Assembly (NCBI GenBank): GCA_023974075.1
Contig: CM043800.1
Coordinates: 41,318,685 to 41,382,684, forward strand
Length of the DNA: 64,000 nt
Reading direction: 5' to 3'
Source: Chaenocephalus aceratus
Lineage: Eukaryota; Chordata; Actinopteri; Perciformes; Channichthyidae
The notes below the pieces were generated by a model. It had not been told where the DNA came from. It saw only the letters and a list, made by a program, of their open reading frames with translations, and ran no database searches. Made by a program: the position numbers and the translations under genes. Shown here one piece after another: positions 22,571-34,776 of this stretch (its first letter is position 1; each line of letters begins with the position of its first letter).

Positions 22571-22975
22571 CTGCAAGGCAAGTTTATTTATATAGCACTT
22601 TTCAACGCAAGGCAATTCAAAGTGCTTTACAAAAAAAAAAAAACATTAAGCATTAAAAAAGAAAAGCTAATAAAATAAACATTAAGGAAAAATACATGGA
22701 TAAAAGTTACAGTGCAGTCTAAAATATGAATAGTTCAATTAAACATTACAAGAAAAAGTACATGGATAAAAGTTACAGTGCAGTTTAAGATATGAATAGT
22801 TCAATTAAAAGCAGCGACAAAAAGAAAGTCTTCAGCCTGGATTTAAAAGTAGTAAGAGTTGCAGCGGACCTGCAGGTTTCTGGGAGTTTGTTCCAGATAT
22901 TTGGAGCAAGTAAGAGTTGCAGCGGACCTGCAGGTTTCTGGGAGTTTGTTCCAGATATTTGGAGCAAACTGTATA
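22571..22975 (-). mobile_element. LINE 3' fragment with 58-bp internal tandem duplication
   Basis: The minus strand encodes the C-terminal end of an L2-type polymerase (IWNKLPETCRSAATLTTFK and RLKTFF) followed by a tail containing AAAGTGCTATATAAATAAACTTGCC. A unit of about 58 bp (GTAAGAGTTGCAGCGGACCT and onward) is repeated in tandem from about 22,851 to 22,966. Copy 2 (60,848-61,185) has the same tandem repeat. Confidence 0.65.
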
Positions 22976-23271
22976 CATTTCAATAATCAATAATACATTT
23001 CAATAATCATAAAATCATGGCCATAACCAATAACATACCATTTCCAATATGAAAAAAACACTGAAACTTGTTTATTAATTTATTTTTGGTTCATTTATAG
23101 TTGTGAGTGTGTCTGTGCTCCTGAATCAGCCTCTCCTGTCTCCCTCCTCTCCCCCTGCTCCTCTTTGAGGCAGCAGCAAAGACTAGTTTTCTCTCAAGTT
23201 TTAAAAGTGTATCTTACCTTTTTTCACCTAGTTAACTTTTTTTTATTTATTCATGCATATTTTACTAATCA

Positions 23272-23484
23272 CATTACATTTCATTTAGCTGACGCTTTTA
23301 TCCAAGGCGACTTATAATGACCGATTACAGGGACATTCTCCCTGGAGTAACTGAGGGCTCAGTGAGTGAGTAAGTGCCTTACTCAAGGGCACACTAGTGG
23401 TGGTGTTCCTGGTGGGATTTGAACTCACAGCCTTCCGATCTTCAGCCCACCTCACTATCCATTAGACCAATCACTACCCTCTCA
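23272..23484 (-). repeat. tRNA-headed SINE in U2
   Basis: Same SINE as at 15,730: minus-strand A box TGGTCTAATGGATAG, B box GAGTTCAAATCCC, LINE-like tail. It has a small GTGAGTGA-type expansion near 23,365 absent from the other copies. Confidence 0.65.
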
Positions 23485-23664
23485 AATGGAAATATGTGTT
23501 TACATAAATGGTGACCACACCGTTTGAGACCCACTGAGAACTTAGACTAAGTTAACCATCTAAACACTCAGAGAGTCCTTTACCTCACCTGAGCTGAGGT
23601 TATCCCGAGCTTGAATGACACACAGAGACCAATCAAGGGCTTTGATTTATGATCTGTATGACAG

Positions 23665-23992
23665 TAGGGTTGCCAGAAACTGACCAGGATCAAAATCGAT
23701 TATTCGGCAGCCCTGGCAATAATAATCGATGATTCGACCGCAGTCGTGCAGAGCAATCTGCTCTGCACGCAGGCTTCCTCCAAGTTTACAGTAAAACAAA
23801 CTGGTGGTGTGACCAATGGCTATTTACAATTATTAATACTATTATTAGCATTAGTCTATATTTTGGTTGAAACCAAGCCAGAAAAAATAAACATAAATAA
23901 TAATTAAAATTATATAAATAAAATAGATTTTTTAAAATAATATTCGATTATGGAGACTGTAACGAATAATCGAATAATCACTGGCATCCCTA
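23665..23992. mobile_element. hAT MITE, 328 bp, perfect 8-bp TSD
   Basis: Ends TAGGGTTGCCAG and CTGGCATCCCTA are inverted, and TATGACAG flanks both sides (23,657-23,664 and 23,993-24,000). The related element U1 has the uninterrupted site at about 16,104-16,116, so insertion is directly visible. Copy 2 carries it at 63,461-63,789 with the same flanks. Confidence 0.9.
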
Positions 23993-24326
23993 TATGACAG
24001 TGGCCATGTCGGCAGGCCACATCATGTGGACATTCAGTCACCCTGTGTGAGGCAGGCCACTTAACAGGCCAGAAGGAGGCGAGATCAGAGCAAGGGAGCG
24101 AGGGATCATTGTCCACAAGTTAATCGATCGCAGATGGCATCGTAAAAATAAAACTAAAAAAACTAAATGGGTCGCGAAATATACTTGGGCGGCCGTTAAT
24201 ATACCTGGGCGGCGGCCCGCCCAAGTATAGTCTGTGTGGGAAACCCTGGTGAGTTTTTATTGTGTTAACTTGTGTATTTATGCTTTTTAGATTTACTTTC
24301 TCTCTTTCTCTGTCCGTCTGTTCTAG

Positions 24327-25363
<1,037 letters not shown>

Positions 25364-26044
25364 TGGTTTTAAGAGTGTAGGGCCCTGATTTAAGCTTATT
25401 TAGTTTTTTCACAGTTTACAATAAACAACTCCCATCTATTGGCCATGCGTTGGGTGATCCTTTTTTCCTTTACTGATCCCATCCCAACAGCGCCATCTGT
25501 TGACGTAACAGGCATAATGTTCACTGTTCCTTTCATTTTTTCGTTTGCTGGCTGTCCTTCTGCTGACAGGGCGCTGATTCAAACAGCTGACATTATTGCA
25601 GCATTAAATCCAAGCCATTGTCCAATACAGCTTATGTATCCAATATACAATCCAGTTTTAGTGCTGCACATACCCGGCCACTTTCTCAGTCTTGGTTCTC
25701 GGCATCTCCTTTCGCCTTCTTGATGAGCGCAGGTGGTGACAATCTCCAGCTGATCCGGGGTGACGGTGTCAGTTGTGAAGTAATCCAATGCGATATGTTT
25801 CTTATATTGTTCAGTTTCACTCAGAGTACTATTCTACTTAATGTAATGGCAATTTAAATGTTCCAGTGTCCTATATCTTTATGCCATTACTTCACAGGAG
25901 GGTTTAGAGTGATCCTGACGCAGACACAAGCGTATGAAGTTCCGGTCTTTTGCTGCAGTTTTAGAATGATGTTTTATTGCTTTACATACCAAGGTTAAAG
26001 TACACTGTCAATAATTGTAGTATGAGCATCTGTCTGGGCTGAAT
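25364..26044 (+). other. 3' flank of zinc-finger exon
   Basis: An AATAAA signal occurs at about 25,421-25,426, 60 bases after the stop, and could end the zinc-finger transcript. The rest shows no supported gene; open frames on both strands here lack recognisable domains. Confidence 0.4.
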
Positions 26045-26117
26045 GTCTTTCATTTTTGTAAAGCACCTTGAATTGCCTTGTATTTAAAGGTGCTATATAA
26101 ATAAACTTGCCTTGTGT
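26045..26117 (+). mobile_element. LINE 3' tail fragment
   Basis: TTTTGTAAAGCACCTTGAATTGCC followed by TGCTATATAAATAAACTTGCC is the fish L2-type LINE 3' terminus, here on the plus strand and heavily 5'-truncated. Confidence 0.55.
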
Positions 26118-26600
26118 CCTCTTCCTCTCCTGTCACCAATGACCCCTTTTATACACCCGGTGCAGCTAAACCCCGCCACTAAGTGTTCAAAAATAATGTT
26201 GCACTATACATATACATATGGTAAACTGAGACACCAACAACGCCCATAAAATGGCTCCTACAAATAGTGTGGGAACACGTTTTCTTAAAGTATTCACCTT
26301 AAAGTCCATGAGCGAGTTTCACTGTTCATTAATCTGCTTCATGAATCTAGAACATATTTACGATGTTTTCAGTTTGATTCTATTCTCTTGTTGAAATGAT
26401 CAGACTACCAAAAATAAAATGGCCTTAGAAATAGACTTGCATCCCTGCATATTTTTTGTGTTTTGCAGCATATTATAAACATGTCATTCCCTTATTTTCA
26501 AATATCACAAGTTGTGTAGTGATGTATTTAGGTGTACTGTCCACATCGCAGACCTGAAGTCGTGCAGTCAATGTATGCAAAGTGTACAGGGCCTTGGTCT
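26118..26600. other. No gene seen
   Basis: AT-rich sequence without coding potential, recognisable repeat ends or structure. Confidence 0.4.
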
Positions 26601-28005
26601 CTGAGACTCAAAAAAGCCTTTCTCGCCTCCTGTCCACTTTCATACTGAGATCCTGCAGCCATTTCTCAAAGATGGTGTGGCATATAGGGAGGTGCAATCT
26701 CCTGATGATAGACTGTATTATAGTGGAAATCTGCAACCCTAGAAAACAAGATAACATTAGGATAATCAATTTATACAACCCATGTCCAAATCTAACCACT
26801 GATATATTTAAAGAAATAGCAGGCAATAAACATAGAAGGAAGTTTGGTGTGGTGATTTCAATGCACACAACAGTCTATGGGGCAGCAACCATACAGACAG
26901 TAACGGAAATATAGTGGAAGAAATGCTGGAGGAAAGAACACTAGTATGCCTTAATGATGGACATGGCACAAGAGTAGATGTACACAGGGGGAAAGTCTCA
27001 TGCCTGGATCTGACATTAGTGTCAAACTGTTTGGTTCATACATGCGAATGGTTTGTTTTGAATAACTCCACTGTAGGAAGTGACCATTATCCAGTGCTTA
27101 CTAACATGATAATGTGTATATATACAGGAAGGAAGTGTAATAACCAGGTGGTGCTTTGCTAAAGCTGATTGGGGGAAATGTAGGATATGGTGTGAGGAGT
27201 CGGTACACCTGCTAACATCAGAGGGAAGCATAGAGGTCATTACAAGCCAAATAACGCAACATATACTAAATGCAGCAGAGAACAGTATACCCAAAACAAA
27301 ACCAAGGGTAGGAAGAAAGTGGTGCCATGGTGGAATGAGGAATGCAGCAGGGCTATTAAAGAGCGAAATAATGCATTTAGAGAATTAAAGAAAAACATGA
27401 CACAAAAATGTTATAGAGTTTCAAAGGAAAAGGGCAGCTGCTCAAAGGACAATAAAATATACAAAAAAGAGAACATGGAGAGAATTGTGTTCTACCATTG
27501 GCAGAGGAGTAACATTAGGTGATGTCTGGTCCATGTTTAAGCGGATTAGTGGGAAAAGGAAAGCCATTACAATTCCAGCTTTGGTTGATGGGGAGAGGCT
27601 GGCAGTGACAGATAAAGAGAAGGCAGATATCTTAGGAAGGACACTTGCAGCAGTACATTGGGGGGCATCTCAGTGATATTCATAGGCAGCAAAAACAGCA
27701 GTTACTAGCAGAGAATGAAAACGTGAAGGAGAAGAGACAGGATAATAGGTCAGCTCTGGATGTGGAATTAGTAAGAGTGAGTAACGATGTGGGAAAAACA
27801 TTGAAAATGAAAGAGATAATAGCAATAGTGTACTTTGACATTGAAAAGGTGTATGACTCTGTGTGGAGGGATGGGTTACTGATCAAATTGAGTAGAATGG
27901 GTATTGAGGGAGAATGCACAATTGGGTAGGGCCTTTTTAACAGACAGGACATTTAGAGTAAAGGTTGGAGCAGATATTTCCAATTATTTAGAGAAGATTT
28001 ATAAT
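26601..28005 (+). mobile_element. I-clade (Nimb-like) LINE remnant: endonuclease and partial RT
   Basis: Broken frames give, in order: endonuclease parts (IRIINLYNPCPN; SCLDLTLVSNCLVHTCEW; VGSDHYPVL, the last being the conserved SDH block); a linker with PWWNEECSRAIKERNNAF and DVWSMFKRISGKRKA; then the first catalytic polymerase block, IVYFDIEKVYDSVWRDGLL, and RVKVGADIS. The later polymerase blocks are missing. Numerous frameshifts make it a dead fragment. Clade assignment rests on the look of the DIEKVYDSVWR block and is tentative. Confidence 0.7.
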
Positions 28006-28189
28006 GTTTATGTTAACTTCGAACAAATGTAATGCTTATCATCCTGTGTCCTGTGTGTGAAATGAGTGGTTTGCGCTTGTCAGGGTAAAAAAGATTCCAG
28101 GGCGTTTCACCTAAAGCAAGAGAACTTACAAGAAACGGGAGGATGCTTTTATAAGATAGCACTTCTTTGTTTATCGGCTCGCTGTTGCT

Positions 28190-28190
<1 letters not shown>

Positions 28191-28231
<41 letters not shown>
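28191..28231. repeat. (CA)n microsatellite
   Basis: About 20 uninterrupted CA units. Confidence 0.95.
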
Positions 28232-28232
<1 letters not shown>

Positions 28233-28636
28233 ACAAAAGCTATATAAACAGATACATTCACACATTTACAAAGAGCTTTATGTAGCTGTGGTTGAAGACT
28301 GTCACTATAGGAAACATGGAGATGAGAGAGTATGCCAAATCACCAGCTAATGAAAGAACAAATAGACGGGCACAACGAGATCCAGGTCAGAATACTTCAA
28401 GTAAGTTTACGTTTTTTAAGTTTTTTTTTTATCTCTGACCCTTTTACATTTGTACTTTAGATGGCAGCTTGTAACTGTTTTTCCATGTGAATAATTTATT
28501 TGGGTTTCGCAAGCTTCCTTAACCCTTAGATGCATAAGTGGGTCTTTTTTGACCCGGTGAAGTGTCTTTGTAATTACATTTTTTATCATTTCATATTCCA
28601 GCTATTCCTCAAAAAAAATGTGTGGATATCATGCCA

Positions 28637-29360
28637 TTCATTACATTTAGCTGACGCTTTTATCCAAAGCGACTTACAATAAGTGCGTTCGACCAACAAA
28701 ATACAAACTTGAAGAAAACAGAATCATATAAGTACATCAGGTTTCATAGAGCAAAAATATTTCAAGTGACTCAACTGGCTTTAGATAAGCCAGTCCTTTA
28801 TTAGTATATAAGTGCTTTGTTAATAGTTCTATCGCTCGAAGTGGAGTCAAAAGAGATTAGTTTTCAGTCTGCGCCGGAAGGTGTGTAAGCTTTCTGCTGT
28901 CCTGATGTCAATGGGGAGCTCATTCCACCATTTTAGAGCCAGGATAGCGAACCCACGTGTTTTTGCTGATGGGAACTTGGGTCCCCCTCGCAGTGAGGGT
29001 GCAGCGACCTGTTTGGCTGATGCAGAGCGGTGTGCACGTGCTGGGGTGGGAAAATGTTGGAAGGTTGAAGACCAGACGAGCCGCTGCATTCTGAATGAGC
29101 TGCAGAGGTCGGATGGCACATGCAGGTAGACCAGCCAGGAGGGAGTTGCAGTAGTCTAGGCGTGAGGTGACGAGAGCCTGGACCAGACCTGCGTCGCTTT
29201 CTGGGTCAGTTGGGGACGCATCCTCCTGATGTTATAAAGCGTGTATCTGCAGCAGCGGGTTGTAGCAGCTATGTTTGCAGTGAAGGACAGTTTGTTATCT
29301 AGGATCACACCCAGATTACTTGCAGTCTGAGTTGGGGAAACAACAGAGGTGCCGATGTTG
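28637..29360 (-). mobile_element. L2-type LINE 3' portion
   Basis: The minus strand encodes the end of the polymerase (WWNELPIDIRTAESLHTFRR, then RLKTNLF, about 28,850-28,960). The 3' tail ends at about 28,637 in the reverse complement of CATTACATTTAGCTGACGC. 5'-truncated near 29,360. The 3' end is the same type as the SINE tails in this window, consistent with an L2 LINE mobilising those SINEs. Confidence 0.7.
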
Positions 29361-29606
29361 ATTGTTATTCAACATTTTCATTTTTGTGTACATTTTAAGA
29401 AATTGTAGTTTTTGTGTTACTACCCTAAGCTTCAATAAGTGGGCCAAAAATGACCCGCATGCATTTTCTATGGAATCCTATGGGAACGTTTGATTATTAT
29501 CACCTGTGGCTCAGGAATACATTCACTGTAGACCACACAGACTACATCACAAGTGACACCTCTCAGGAAGATTATTTTACACCGCAAGATCTGATACCTG
29601 TCAGTA

Positions 29607-29690
29607 TAATAATAATAATACATTATATTTTTATAGGACTTTTCAAGGACTCAAAATCGCACAATATAAGGGAAGGTTAGGGTGGGGGGT
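29607..29690 (-). mobile_element. LINE 3' terminus, separated from its body by an insertion
   Basis: AATAATAATAATACATTATA followed by TTTTTATAGGACTTTTCAAGG resembles the 3' end of the LINE at 49,614. The matching upstream part of the same LINE appears at 32,105, so about 2.4 kb has been inserted between. Confidence 0.45.
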
Positions 29691-29728
29691 ATAGGACTAT
29701 CAAACTTGATCAACCGGCATGGATTGTT

Positions 29729-29742
29729 GGGGGGGGGGGGGG
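29729..29742. repeat. Poly-G tract
   Basis: Fourteen consecutive G residues. Confidence 0.9.
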
Positions 29743-29756
29743 CTATGAGTTGTCGG

Positions 29757-29967
29757 AGTTGAGAGGCCTGTTAATTTATTCCGGCAAATTACTCAGACCT
29801 ACTAATTGACCTAACAGAAGCTATTGAGTCCCTGTAAGTGTACTGCTTGGCTCAGATCCACCAACGTCAGCAAGATGTCACCTCTACTAACTCCTGAAGA
29901 ACCAGGTTCAATTAACTGCCGTTTCAATTCAGACGACCCGCTAAATCTGTTTAAGCGATCCCAGGCA
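29757..29967. repeat. Direct repeat, left copy (~210 bp)
   Basis: Matches 30,906-31,116 in the same orientation, from TTATTCCGGCAAATTACTCA through TTAAGCGATCCC. With an integrase fragment in between, the two could be LTR or leader remnants of one element, but no TG...CA ends were found. Confidence 0.55.
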
Positions 29968-30571
29968 TATACAAATTAAGAATATGTGAAGAGAAAAATA
30001 ATAATGTAAATAAAAACAATGATAAAATAATATAAAGGTTGTTTTTGCCATTTCCTCTTTGATTTTGAGGTATTCCCCATTCAAGGTCTAATGAACCCTG
30101 CTAATAGGCAGAGTTTTGTCTTGCTTCTTTCTTTGCATAATGCACTAAGATTCTAACAGTTCTACGACTAAATCCTTTGCAATTGAGATATTGCTTGTTA
30201 CTAAGATTTTAAATCCCTCTTTTGCTCTATAAAATATCCCTTGGTACACAATTTATTGTTTGTAGCCTTTATTTAACCAGGTGAAAGCCCCTTGAGATCA
30301 AAAGATCTCTTTTTCAAGGGTGACCTGCAGTTATCAAGAGAAATTCTAAATACTTGCAGGAAGATCCCACTAAAAGCCCTCCTCTCCTGTGGAAGAAGCA
30401 CGTAAACTGCCACGGTGTGTGTGCAAAACATGTCATGTGATGTGAGACTGATAGCATCATTAGTGGATTGGGTAGGCTGCAGCCATATTCCTATCTGGAT
30501 TCTAAACTCAGTTGGCTGGTGAACAGGCCCTCTTTTCCGGAGTGAAACTACGTTTCCAGAGATTGAGGACA
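29968..30571. other. Non-coding stretch with a LINE-tail-like segment
   Basis: At about 30,268-30,345 the text CCTTTATTTAACCAGGTGAAAG and following resembles the LINE 3' fragment at 7,748. Otherwise nothing recognisable. Confidence 0.35.
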
Positions 30572-30793
30572 CTACATCCAAACCTTATAATTTAGCTTTA
30601 AGGTCACCTTTTTCGCCCCTTTCTTGTCACCCATACACGATACAGATACTGTTTTCCATATTGCTCTGGTCAGAGGATATACATGTTTATGACTTCCTCC
30701 ATTATCACAAATCAAAAGGAAATACTTGTTCCCACTGGTAGTGCGGGTCGGAAAAGGACCTGCTATGTCAGCACTAAAACTGATTAGTGGCAC
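30572..30793 (-). pseudogene. LTR-retroelement integrase core fragment
   Basis: The minus-strand frame reads SADIAGPFPTRTTSGNKYFL followed by LICDNGGSHKHVYPL. This is the start of a Gypsy-type integrase catalytic core, including the first catalytic aspartate (ADIAGPFP). Only about 40 residues are recognisable, and the rest of the gene is missing. It lies between the ~210-bp direct repeats. It is a relic with no coding capacity. Confidence 0.55.
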
Positions 30794-30905
30794 ATCCTCT
30801 GTTATCTTAAGATGTTATCTTAAGAACATTACCACACAAAGTTACAGACAGACAGGACACCAAACACAGAGGCAACACTAAAATACAACATCGTTAAAAA
30901 AAGTC

Positions 30906-31116
30906 GGGAGGCTTGTTAACTTATTCCGGCAAATTACTCAGACCTAACAGAAGCTATTGAGTCCCTGTAAGCTTACTGCTTGGCTCAGATCCACCAACGT
31001 CAGCAACATGTCACTTCTACTAACTCCTGAAGAACCAGGTTCAATTAACTGCTGGTTCAATTAACTGCTGTTTCAATTCAGACGAACCGTTAAATCTGTT
31101 TAAGCGATCCCGATGG
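30906..31116. repeat. Direct repeat, right copy (~210 bp)
   Basis: Second copy of 29,757-29,967, with an extra internal duplication of GGTTCAATTAACTGCTG near 31,040. Confidence 0.55.
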
Positions 31117-32104
31117 ATTTTTGATATCACTAATGAGATGTGGCCCTACCTAAGTGTGAGTGTGGCAGTTGTGCAATCTTACTTACGCAGGAGAGGAGAG
31201 CGCATATTTCTTTTGAGCTGTCCCAATCCAAAGGGTGGGATCAGTTTATTTCAAGAAAAATTGGTCCACACTTGTACAGGGTGTTTACCTTCTCTCATTA
31301 CAACATGACAATCATAAAAAACATATCATGCTGTGGTCCTTTTCTAATATGACACCTCAATTCACAGTTTTACATTTATTACCCTAAATTGTAACTTCAA
31401 CTGCCCAATTCAGTTGTCACATTTAAAATCGTCAGACAGAATTTAGAGGCATCTCCTCATAAATGGCTGGTGATAATAAAAAGCACATTCAAACTTTCAT
31501 TTAACAAACCAATTTGCATCAATTCATATACACAGAACACCTATATCCAGCATGAATTCAGAGGACCGTCCTCATAGGTGGCTGGGTTATAAACATTCAA
31601 CAAATAATTCACTCGGCATTCAACAAATAAATTCAAGAGATATTACCAAGTTTGAGAGAACCTTACCGAGGAAAAACCTAGCTCTGAAGCTTTCCCTCTC
31701 TCACCCAGCGTTTTTATGCTCCACCAAGGGACAGACAAAACAAAGACACACCTATATACCCATATTTGTGGGGAAAAAGGGCATGGCCTCTGATGTACAG
31801 GACTGAATATGTCTTAAAATATTATTCTAGGTCATGGCATAACCACCTTTTTTGGGCCTCAGTATTTCTCCAACAAGTCAGGAGCCCCCCCCACTTGTGC
31901 ACCGCTGTGAAGGAAGAAACTGTCTCCCCTCTCTTATCAGTGACACTCATAAACTATAGTAGGTTTTTAAATTCAACTTAACAAACCACTTTGTGTGGTA
32001 TATACTGTGATTATAGAACAACATAAAATATAATGCATTTTCATTGAGGGTTATACAAGAATATATTTGTTTATATTTAATTATAAATAACTTTCGTTTA
32101 AAGT
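31117..32104. other. AT-rich non-coding sequence, likely decayed retroelement
   Basis: Contains short imperfect repeats (for example two GGCTGG-containing blocks near 31,462 and 31,579, and CATTCAACAAATAA twice near 31,600-31,628). No protein domain is recognisable. Confidence 0.3.
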
Positions 32105-32600
32105 ATTCAAACTAATATGGAGACCTCAACAGAGTAGAAGAGATGAGTTTTGAAAAGGGACTGGAATAAGGGTCTTAGAATAGCGGAGATTTTGGGGGAG
32201 GAAATTCCAGATCGTGGGAGCTGCCACTGAAAAGACTCTGTCCCCACCAATGCTGCCTGGACTTGGGGGGGACAAGAGACCAGTTGAGGTGGATCTGAGG
32301 GACGGCGGGGGTTGGTAGGGGGTGAGAAGACCAGTGAGATAGGGGTGGGGGGTCAGATGGTGGAGGGCTATAGTTGAGGGCCAGTATTATGTAAGTGACG
32401 CGTTGGGAGAAGGGAAGCCAATGAAGGTCTTTGAGGACTGGTGTGATGTGGTGCCATGATCTGGTGTGTGTGAGGAGTCGGGCGGCTACATTTTTTTACA
32501 ATTCGGAGTCTATCAAGGGACGGGGAGCAGATGCCGTAGAGAAGTGAGTTACAGTAGTCAAGGTGGGAGGAAATAAAGGTAGGATAGGTCGTTCAGCTGC
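32105..32600 (-). mobile_element. LINE fragment (L2-type 3' coding end)
   Basis: GC-rich text with the same order of phrases as the LINE at 49,614-53,616 (for example AGGAAATTCCAGATCGTGGG and ACAGTAGTCAAGGTGGGAGG). It probably joins the 3' terminus at 29,607. No intact frame. Confidence 0.5.
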
Positions 32601-33116
32601 AGGGCAGGTAAGATAAACTGTTTTCAAAATGTAAAAAAAAATTCTAGAATTCTAAATAGTGAAAGATTAAATGTAAAATATTTTTAGTGTGAACCAAAAT
32701 ATAATATTGAATATTATACAAGTGATTTTTCTTAACCAAAATGACAAAAATGGCATAAAAACATATTATTCTAATACGGGTCCTTTATGACCCATTTATG
32801 GAAGAGTGTAGGGTCCAGTCACTCGGGCATCTAAGGGTTGAATACATAAAGCTTATTGATACATTTTAAGAAACTAACAAAACCATCCAAATATAAATAA
32901 CCTGCTTTTCTTCATTTCGTTGCTTATTTTGAAAGTTGGAGACTTTCCCGGGCTTTTTGATGGCCCATCATGGGGAGGGGCTGCTCCCCCCTCTGCACCT
33001 GCAAAGTGCATGCTGCTGTATGGCTGCTACAGCAGAGCTAACTGCCCTGCCCCATCCAACACATGTGTCATGACCACGGAAGGTCATTTCCGGAGGGTCT
33101 GCAGCTAACCTGCAAC

Positions 33117-33224
33117 ATGGCTGAGCGCGGCAGGAGCATGGAGCGATTTCAGAGAAGACTTGAACCTCTAAAAGTTCAGCACAAAATATGTGAAAGGCGG
33201 CTTTCTCCTACAGTTTCAGTGCAG
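33117..33224 (+). CDS. Putative first coding exon of an unknown gene (36 codons)
   Basis: ATG at 33,117 opens 36 codons beginning MAERGRSMERFQRRLEP and ending in SVQ, rich in Arg and Glu. It closes with a strong phase-0 donor CAG|GTAAGA at 33,225. The upstream 150 bases are GC-rich for this region, as in a 5' leader. I do not recognise the protein. No downstream exon is identifiable in the next 2.7 kb, though introns in fish can be longer. It could be a chance frame with a good donor. Confidence 0.35.
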
Positions 33225-33968
33225 GTAAGATATTAAGATAATTTATTTGTGATTGTTTATTCTACATGCCTTAATGAATGCTAACCTTGCAATATGCTAT
33301 TTTACCATGAAGAAAATCATCACATCTAAAACATTTATTGCAGAAAGAAATTGTCTAATTTATTTGTTAAGTTGCATTTTTAGGTAATTGTGAACTAGTA
33401 GATGTTGAGTTTTAATTAAGAGTTTAATGTGAAATGTCTTCTAATTTGTGATCATAACATGCGCCTGTAGTTCTCTAGAAAAGTATTTGATGTAGTGCTT
33501 TGTGTAGTATCCGCTGGTGTATATCATGCTATATTTTGGATTTGAGTGATTTTTTTTGGACGTTTCACTTGGTATAGATAACTGGAAAAAATAAAGCATT
33601 GATAGTGTGGCATGAAAGCTTCAAATGTGAACTCCATGTCATTAGTTTTAAGACAGCAACATATTTTTAGAGATTAGCTTACCTTACCTTTCCACCTAAG
33701 ATAAGTCACTCAAATTCATCATTTGCAGTTAAATTGATTTTGCACCATCACTTTTTTCTCACTCACTTCCACCTATGTGAATATTATCATTATCATTGTA
33801 TTGTACTGTACTTAGGTTTAATTCAGAGGTAGTGCAACACCAAAGACAGATATTTATCTTAGCAGTTGGTAGAAACCAAAAACAGAGGTGAATTCAAAAG
33901 TGACCGTGGTTCTACGTGGCTTAAAGAAAACCCTAACACTCTGCGAGGTGGAGGTTTACGGTTACCGT
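33225..33968. other. Non-coding, possible intron
   Basis: AT-rich sequence with no recognised repeat ends or coding regions. Confidence 0.4.
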
Positions 33969-34515
33969 TAGGGATGCACGATATTGGTTTTTTGAAACCG
34001 ATACCGATAACTTCCTGCTTCTCAAGACCGATAATAAAAAAAAAAATTACGCCACTAATTATTTTAACGCGATTAACGCATGTGTATTTTTTGTCCTTGG
34101 CCGCCCCGTAGTTTCAGAGCGCATCGAGTTTAAAATACCATCTACAAGCTGATGCTGACAGCCCCCGTGGCAGACCACATTTCCACGCTCACCGGCAGGC
34201 ACCGACTGGCCATCTGGAGGACCGGGAGGGTGTGTGTATGTGTGGTCCGATCGAGCGAGAGAGACCTTACGTGCATTGTTGTTGTTAGCATCTGGTGCTA
34301 GCTAGCTGCGCTAACGGATATAAGGAGCTGTTTAAATGAAAACAGAGGAGCGACATTTCGCCACAACTGCGCCGAGCACTTGACTTGATGCAGGAAGCCA
34401 GACAGTGGGACATTGTACGAAAAGTCAGCACACTCAGCAACATGATTGCAGCGTCCAGGCAGCTCCGGTTCGAGCATATGCCTTGAGTTGCACATAGCTC
34501 CAACGCGCGCGTGCA

Positions 34516-34527
34516 GACACACACACA

Positions 34528-34573
<46 letters not shown>
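34516..34573. repeat. (CA)n microsatellite in hAT
   Basis: About 29 CA units with one interruption, inside the 954-bp hAT element, following the truncated BED-finger frame. Confidence 0.95.
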
Positions 34574-34575
<2 letters not shown>

Positions 34576-34589
34576 TATTGTATTATTGT

Positions 34590-34776
34590 CTTCGTACGCT
34601 TTTAACACACCATCGTAGCGATGGCGATGTTTCAGGTGACTGATCAGGTTCGAAGTATTAGGGAGCGCTGGATTTGTGAAGAACTCCCCTCTTCCTAAAC
34701 CACTAATACCACAGTACTGGCAAAACGGGAGGAGCCGAGTGAAAAACAAGCGCCCCTCATCCCAATCCACCCACAC
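34590..34776 (-). pseudogene. Truncated hAT transposase, BED zinc finger only
   Basis: The minus-strand frame opens MWVDWDEGRLFF and continues through FCQYCG (Cys-x2-Cys) and NLISHLKHRHRYDG (His pair), which together make a BED-type zinc finger. This is the DNA-binding N-terminus of hAT-family transposases. After about 65 residues the frame runs into the CA microsatellite, and the catalytic domain is absent. It is a non-autonomous derivative of the hAT element it lies in. Confidence 0.6.

Larger units (their letters stand above)
313..24172 (+). repeat. Segmental duplication, copy 1
   Basis: The sequence from 313 is repeated in the same orientation from 43,680 to the window end, which corresponds to about 24,172 here. 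Long collinear stretches are nearly identical, with scattered substitutions and single-base indels, interrupted by insertions private to one copy. It includes the first coding exon of a zinc-finger gene and a BEL/Pao retrotransposon. The copy probably continues past 24,172, because its partner runs off the window edge. Confidence 0.95.
16672..24248. mobile_element. hAT-like element U2 carrying a BEL/Pao retrotransposon
   Basis: The left part (16,675-16,757) matches the left subterminal region of U1 (GGTCGCTTGT, CGCGATGGCAGAG, GAACAGGTACAGGCAG). The right part (22,350-24,248) matches U1 from its ATGGAAATGGGT through to the GGGAAACCCTG end. Between them lies a BEL/Pao element instead of the short U1 middle. 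The left terminal repeat is missing. Copy 2 has the same composite (54,783 onward), so the association predates the duplication. Confidence 0.6.
28523..32837. mobile_element. piggyBac-like element shell with nested insertions
   Basis: CCCTTAGATGC follows TTAA (28,519-28,522) on the left and GCATCTAAGGG precedes TTGA (32,838-32,841) on the right: inverted ends beginning CCC at a TTAA-type site, as in piggyBac. GGGTC/GACCC palindromic text recurs inside at 28,541-28,556, 29,440-29,457 and 32,778-32,793. No transposase was seen. The interior is filled by LINE and LTR fragments listed separately. Confidence 0.6.
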
